DNA of 64,000 nt from Burkholderia sp. WSM2230. GTDB taxonomy: Bacteria; Pseudomonadota; Gammaproteobacteria; Burkholderiales; Burkholderiaceae. Below, one piece after another: positions 61,103 to 64,000 of the stretch. The stretch covers positions 186,291-250,290 of the forward strand of contig NZ_AXAJ01000009.1 in NCBI RefSeq assembly GCF_000472445.1. Direction: 5' to 3'. The notes beneath the pieces are model-generated. The model was not told the origin of the DNA, ran no database searches, and saw only the letters and a list, made by a program, of their open reading frames with translations. Positions within the stretch are counted from its first letter, which is position 1. Every line of letters begins with the position of its first letter. The translations under genes were made by a program, and so were the position numbers.

Positions 61103-62647
61103 ATGAAGTTCGCCCGATCCATTCGACGCGTTGCCAACTTCCCTGGCCCTTGCCACATTAGCCCGGCAAACGACAGCACCGTCCTGCGAGCGCCCCTCCT
61201 GTTGCTGCGCCGCACGGCGTTGTGCGCGGCACTGACGTGGGCTTCCGTTTCGGGCGCGGCTTTTGCGCAAACCAGTCCCGATGCCTCAGGCGAAGGCACA
61301 CAGGCGAAGGCGGCGGATGCGAACAACGCGCCGGCGAATGAAGCGGGACTCTGGGGCCGCGACCAACTGTTCGGCGACATGGGCGGCTTGCGGCCCTGGC
61401 TCGGCAAATACGGCGTGACTTTTGCGCTCACGGAAACCAGCGAACTGCTCGGCAACCTGCGCGGCGGCCTCGCGCGCGGCGTCGCTTACGACGGCGTAAC
61501 GACCGCAACATTGCAACTGGATACGGAAAAGGCCTTTGGCCTCGCGGGCGGTCAGTTCAACGTCAGCGCATTGCAGATTCACGGACGCAATCTCAGCAGC
61601 GACAAGCTCGGCACGTTGAACACCGCAAGCGGCATCGAAGCGGACGACACCACGCGTCTTTGGGAGTTGTGGTATCAGCAGTCGTTCCTGAACAAACGCG
61701 TCGATGTGAAGATCGGTCAGCAAAGCATCGATCAGGAATTCATCTCGAGCACGTACTCCGCGCTTTTCATCAACACGATGTTCGGCTGGCCGGCGCTGCC
61801 TTCGTACGACATGCCGTCGGGCGGCCCCGCGTATCCGCTGTCGGCGCTCGGCGTGCGCGTGCGCGGACAGATCACGCCTTCGTTGACGGCGCTTGCCGGC
61901 GTGTTCGACGGCGATCCGCTCGGCAACAATCCGAACAACCGCAGCGGCACCAACTTCAATCTGCATAACGGCACGCTGTTCATCGGCGAGTTGCAGTATG
62001 CGATCAATCAACCTGACGAAGCGGACGCTGCCACTGCGGCAGGCGCGGCGGCATCCCCTGCTCGCGGCGGACTGCCGGGCACCTACAAGATCGGCGTCTG
62101 GTACAACAATGGCCGCTTTGCGGATCAGCGCTACGACAACAACGGGGTGTCGCTCGCGAGCCCTGCGTCCACCGGCGTCGCCGCGAACCATCGCGGCGAC
62201 TACAGCTTCTACGCGGTCGCCGATCAGACCATCTGGCGTCCGGATCCCGGCGGCGCGCGCAGCCTCGGCGTATTCGCGCGCGTGATGGGCGCGCCGGGCG
62301 ACCGCAATCTCGTGAGCCTCGCGGCGAACCTGGGCGTCGTGCTGAAGGCGCCGTTCGCCGGCCGCGACAATGACAGCGCTGGTCTTGCGCTCACCTACAT
62401 CAAGGTCGGCAGCCACGCGCGCGGGATCGATCAGGATAACCTGGCAATCAGCGGCGGCCCGTACGGCGTTCGCAGCAGCGAAACCGCGCTCGAAGCAACC
62501 TATCAGTATCAGATTGCACCCTGGTGGATGCTGCAAGCTGACGCGCAATACACGTTCAACGCGGGCGCCGGGCAGAATCCTAACGATCCGACGAAGCCGC
62601 TGCGCAACACGTTCGTGGTCGGCGTGCGCACCAACATCGCGTTCTGA
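61103..62647 (+). CDS. OprB-family carbohydrate porin
   Basis: 514 residues. A long N-terminal segment with a hydrophobic run (LCAALTWASVSGAAFAQ) serves as the signal, with cleavage after AQ or AFA. The mature beta barrel shows WGRDQLFGDMGGLRPWLGKY, GVTFALTETSELLGNLRGGL, the internal QQSFLNKRVDVKIGQQSIDQ and the end TFVVGVRTNIAF with terminal Phe. This is the carbohydrate-selective porin pattern. AAAGG lies just before the ATG at 61103. The first 45 or so residues before the hydrophobic run are unusually long for a Sec signal, so the exact start may lie further in. Confidence 0.87.
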   Translation: MKFARSIRRVANFPGPCHISPANDSTVLRAPLLLLRRTALCAALTWASVSGAAFAQTSPDASGEGTQAKAADANNAPANEAGLWGRDQLFGDMGGLRPWLGKYGVTFALTETSELLGNLRGGLARGVAYDGVTTATLQLDTEKAFGLAGGQFNVSALQIHGRNLSSDKLGTLNTASGIEADDTTRLWELWYQQSFLNKRVDVKIGQQSIDQEFISSTYSALFINTMFGWPALPSYDMPSGGPAYPLSALGVRVRGQITPSLTALAGVFDGDPLGNNPNNRSGTNFNLHNGTLFIGELQYAINQPDEADAATAAGAAASPARGGLPGTYKIGVWYNNGRFADQRYDNNGVSLASPASTGVAANHRGDYSFYAVADQTIWRPDPGGARSLGVFARVMGAPGDRNLVSLAANLGVVLKAPFAGRDNDSAGLALTYIKVGSHARGIDQDNLAISGGPYGVRSSETALEATYQYQIAPWWMLQADAQYTFNAGAGQNPNDPTKPLRNTFVVGVRTNIAF

Positions 62648-62691
62648 TGCCCCTCGCGCGGCGATCGCTCGCATGAGCCGCGCGGCGCCTG

Positions 62692-63582
62692 TCACGAAGC
62701 CGCAGCGGTGGAGCCGCGCGGCTGCGCCGGCAACGACAGGTCCTGCACCATCTGCGCAGCCAGATAGTCGCAAGTCGGCCGGTCCGACTTCGCGCTGCGC
62801 GCCACCACGATTTCCAGCGGCTCGATGCGCGGCAAGCCTTGCGCTTCGCCGAGAATGGCAAGCCGCGACGGCACGCTGCATCGCGTGAGCGCAACCACCG
62901 ACAAGCCCGCATCCACCGTGGCGACGAGGCCCATCAGGCTCGCGCTGCTGAAGGCCGCGCGGTAGCGGATCCGCGCGCCGTCGAGCGCGGCGAGCGTGTG
63001 CCGACGCGCCACACAGCCGGGCTCGTAAAGACCGACCGGCAACGGCGAAGCCGCCAGCACCGGTGTATCGACGCCAGCACCCACCCACACCATCGGCTCG
63101 CTGCGCACGAATTCGCCGCGCATCTTGCGGTCGCGCGTAACGAAGGCGAGGTCGATCTTGTTGTCCGCGAGCATCGGCGCAAGCGACGTGCTTTGCGCGC
63201 AGACAATTTCGATTTCCACGTGCGGATACAGCTTCGAAAAGCGCCGCAACACCGGCGACAACAGCGACGACACGTAGTCGTCCGGCGCGCCGAGCACCAC
63301 GCGGCCGGTCACCTCCGGCCGCACGATCGCAGACCACGCTTCCTCGTGCAATGCAAGCACGCGCCTCGCATATTCGAGCAGCGTGGTGCCGGGCCGCGTC
63401 AGCGAGAGATTGCGCGTGTTGCGCGCGAACAGCGTGGTGCCGAGCATGGTTTCCAGCCGCTTGACCTGCATGCTGACAGCGGCCTGAGACCGGTGCACGA
63501 TGGCCGATGCCTTCGTGAAACTGCCCGCGTCCACCACGGCTACAAACGTGCGCAGCAAATCGACGTCGAATTCTGGATGCAT
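62692..63582 (-). CDS. LysR-family transcriptional regulator
   Basis: 296 residues. N-terminal helix-turn-helix: VDLLRTFVAVVDAGSFTKAS, AIVHRSQAAVSMQVKRLETM, LGTTLFARNTRNLSLTRPGT. The C-terminal two-lobe effector domain follows (GRVVLGAPDDYVSSLLSPVL). It is divergent from a DMT transporter at 63684, which it probably regulates, with an AT-rich gap of 101 bases. Effector unknown. Confidence 0.93.
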   Translation of the reverse strand: MHPEFDVDLLRTFVAVVDAGSFTKASAIVHRSQAAVSMQVKRLETMLGTTLFARNTRNLSLTRPGTTLLEYARRVLALHEEAWSAIVRPEVTGRVVLGAPDDYVSSLLSPVLRRFSKLYPHVEIEIVCAQSTSLAPMLADNKIDLAFVTRDRKMRGEFVRSEPMVWVGAGVDTPVLAASPLPVGLYEPGCVARRHTLAALDGARIRYRAAFSSASLMGLVATVDAGLSVVALTRCSVPSRLAILGEAQGLPRIEPLEIVVARSAKSDRPTCDYLAAQMVQDLSLPAQPRGSTAAAS

Positions 63583-63683
63583 GATTTATAAATTCCGCTT
63601 ATGGAATTTCTAAATTTAATTCGTTTGTGGACATCCGGCAACCGGCGCAATACTTGGGTCTCGACCTCACGGAGACGCTTCGC

Positions 63684-64000
63684 ATGTCCCTCACCCAAGG
63701 TCAACGTGGCGCAATCACACTGGCCGGCGGCGGACTCTTGATGGGCACGCTCGGCGTGTTCGTCGAGGAAGCGCGGCTCGGCGCGCTGACGTTGGTGTTT
63801 TTCCGCTGTCTGTTCGGCTTTCTGTCGCTGGCCGCGTATTGCGCGTGGAAAGGGTTCTTCACGCGCGCACATTTCACGCGACGCACACTCGCGCTTGCAC
63901 TCGTCTCCGGCGTGCTGATGGTTACACAATGGGTCGGCTTTTTCGACGCGATCCATCGCACGAGCATTGCAGTCGCGACCGTGGTGTTCCATGTACAGCC
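63684..64000 (+). CDS. DMT/EamA-family transporter, N-terminal part
   Basis: The first 105 residues, cut by the window end; start MSLTQGQRGAITLAGGGLLM with CGGAGA upstream. Four hydrophobic segments are seen, including LTLVFFRCLFGFLSLAAYCA and LALALVSGVLMVTQWVGFFD, and TSIAVATVVFHVQP, the conserved end of EamA repeat one. Divergent from the LysR gene. Substrate unknown. Confidence 0.85.
   Translation, partial: MSLTQGQRGAITLAGGGLLMGTLGVFVEEARLGALTLVFFRCLFGFLSLAAYCAWKGFFTRAHFTRRTLALALVSGVLMVTQWVGFFDAIHRTSIAVATVVFHVQ

Noticed and set aside
61286..63337. A 683-residue minus-strand open frame over the OprB and LysR region
   Set aside because: Arg/Ala-rich sequence with no motif, spanning two real genes and the gap; it is a shadow frame.

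Overview
The window looks like chromosome of a high-GC betaproteobacterium of the Burkholderia/Paraburkholderia type. The reasons are the base composition, a Burkholderia-style trimeric porin, the density of GntR, LysR and MocR regulators, TRAP and DMT transporters, and the sugar-acid gene content. I see no rRNA, tRNA, CRISPR array, insertion sequence or prophage. Coding density is high, and most long open frames antisense to genes are GC shadows.

Layout. 1-4.7 kb: the end of a TAXI-type TRAP binding protein, a MocR regulator divergent from a DMT exporter, a GNAT acetyltransferase and a MerR regulator. 4.8-9.9 kb: a four-gene operon (Baeyer-Villiger-type flavin monooxygenase, short-chain dehydrogenase, di-iron-like metal hydrolase, Asp-nucleophile alpha/beta hydrolase) behind a perfect inverted repeat, then a convergent glycolipid-binding-domain protein. 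10.1-12.1 kb: urea transporter, class II aldolase, 4-oxalocrotonate tautomerase.

12.2-34.9 kb is a large hexuronate/aldarate catabolic region. It holds a porin, a TRAP transporter (dctPQM), an SMP-30 lactonase, two uronate dehydrogenases, galactarate dehydratase (garD), KDG dehydratase/decarboxylase (kdgD), an MFS aldarate permease, a FadR-type GntR regulator, ketoglutarate-semialdehyde dehydrogenase, garL, garR, a secreted GH28 polygalacturonase and an ExuT-like permease. ilvD lies inside the block. Together they can take pectin-derived galacturonate to galactarate and then by two branches to 2-oxoglutarate, or to pyruvate plus glycerate. An 18-bp operator, consensus TTRTAYGAYGWCRTATAA, recurs seven times, in front of the divided transcription units, and defines a local regulon.

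35.4-38.0 kb: a cyanide-insensitive-type bd quinol oxidase (cydAB) with a 50-residue DUF2474 subunit overlapping cydB. 38.3-42.0 kb: a LuxR-type response regulator, a tail-to-tail hybrid histidine kinase, and a sigma-factor-like protein. 42.2-45.6 kb: a 1136-residue fusion of a GMC oxidoreductase, carrying a four-Cys cluster motif, to an alpha/beta hydrolase with a cysteine nucleophile.

45.7-58.5 kb is the most unusual part: two mirror-image amino-acid ABC transporter modules, each ending in its own HutC-type GntR regulator. One is divergent from an FAD-linked oxidase and an isopenicillin-N-synthase-like oxygenase and has GGTATATACC-type operators. The other carries a histidine-ammonia-lyase homologue that has lost the Ala-Ser-Gly triad from which the MIO cofactor is made. 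58.5-64 kb: an isoprenylcysteine-methyltransferase-like membrane protein, arylamine N-acetyltransferase, a Gln/Ser-rich secreted protein, an OprB-like porin, a LysR regulator and the start of a second DMT transporter cut by the window end.
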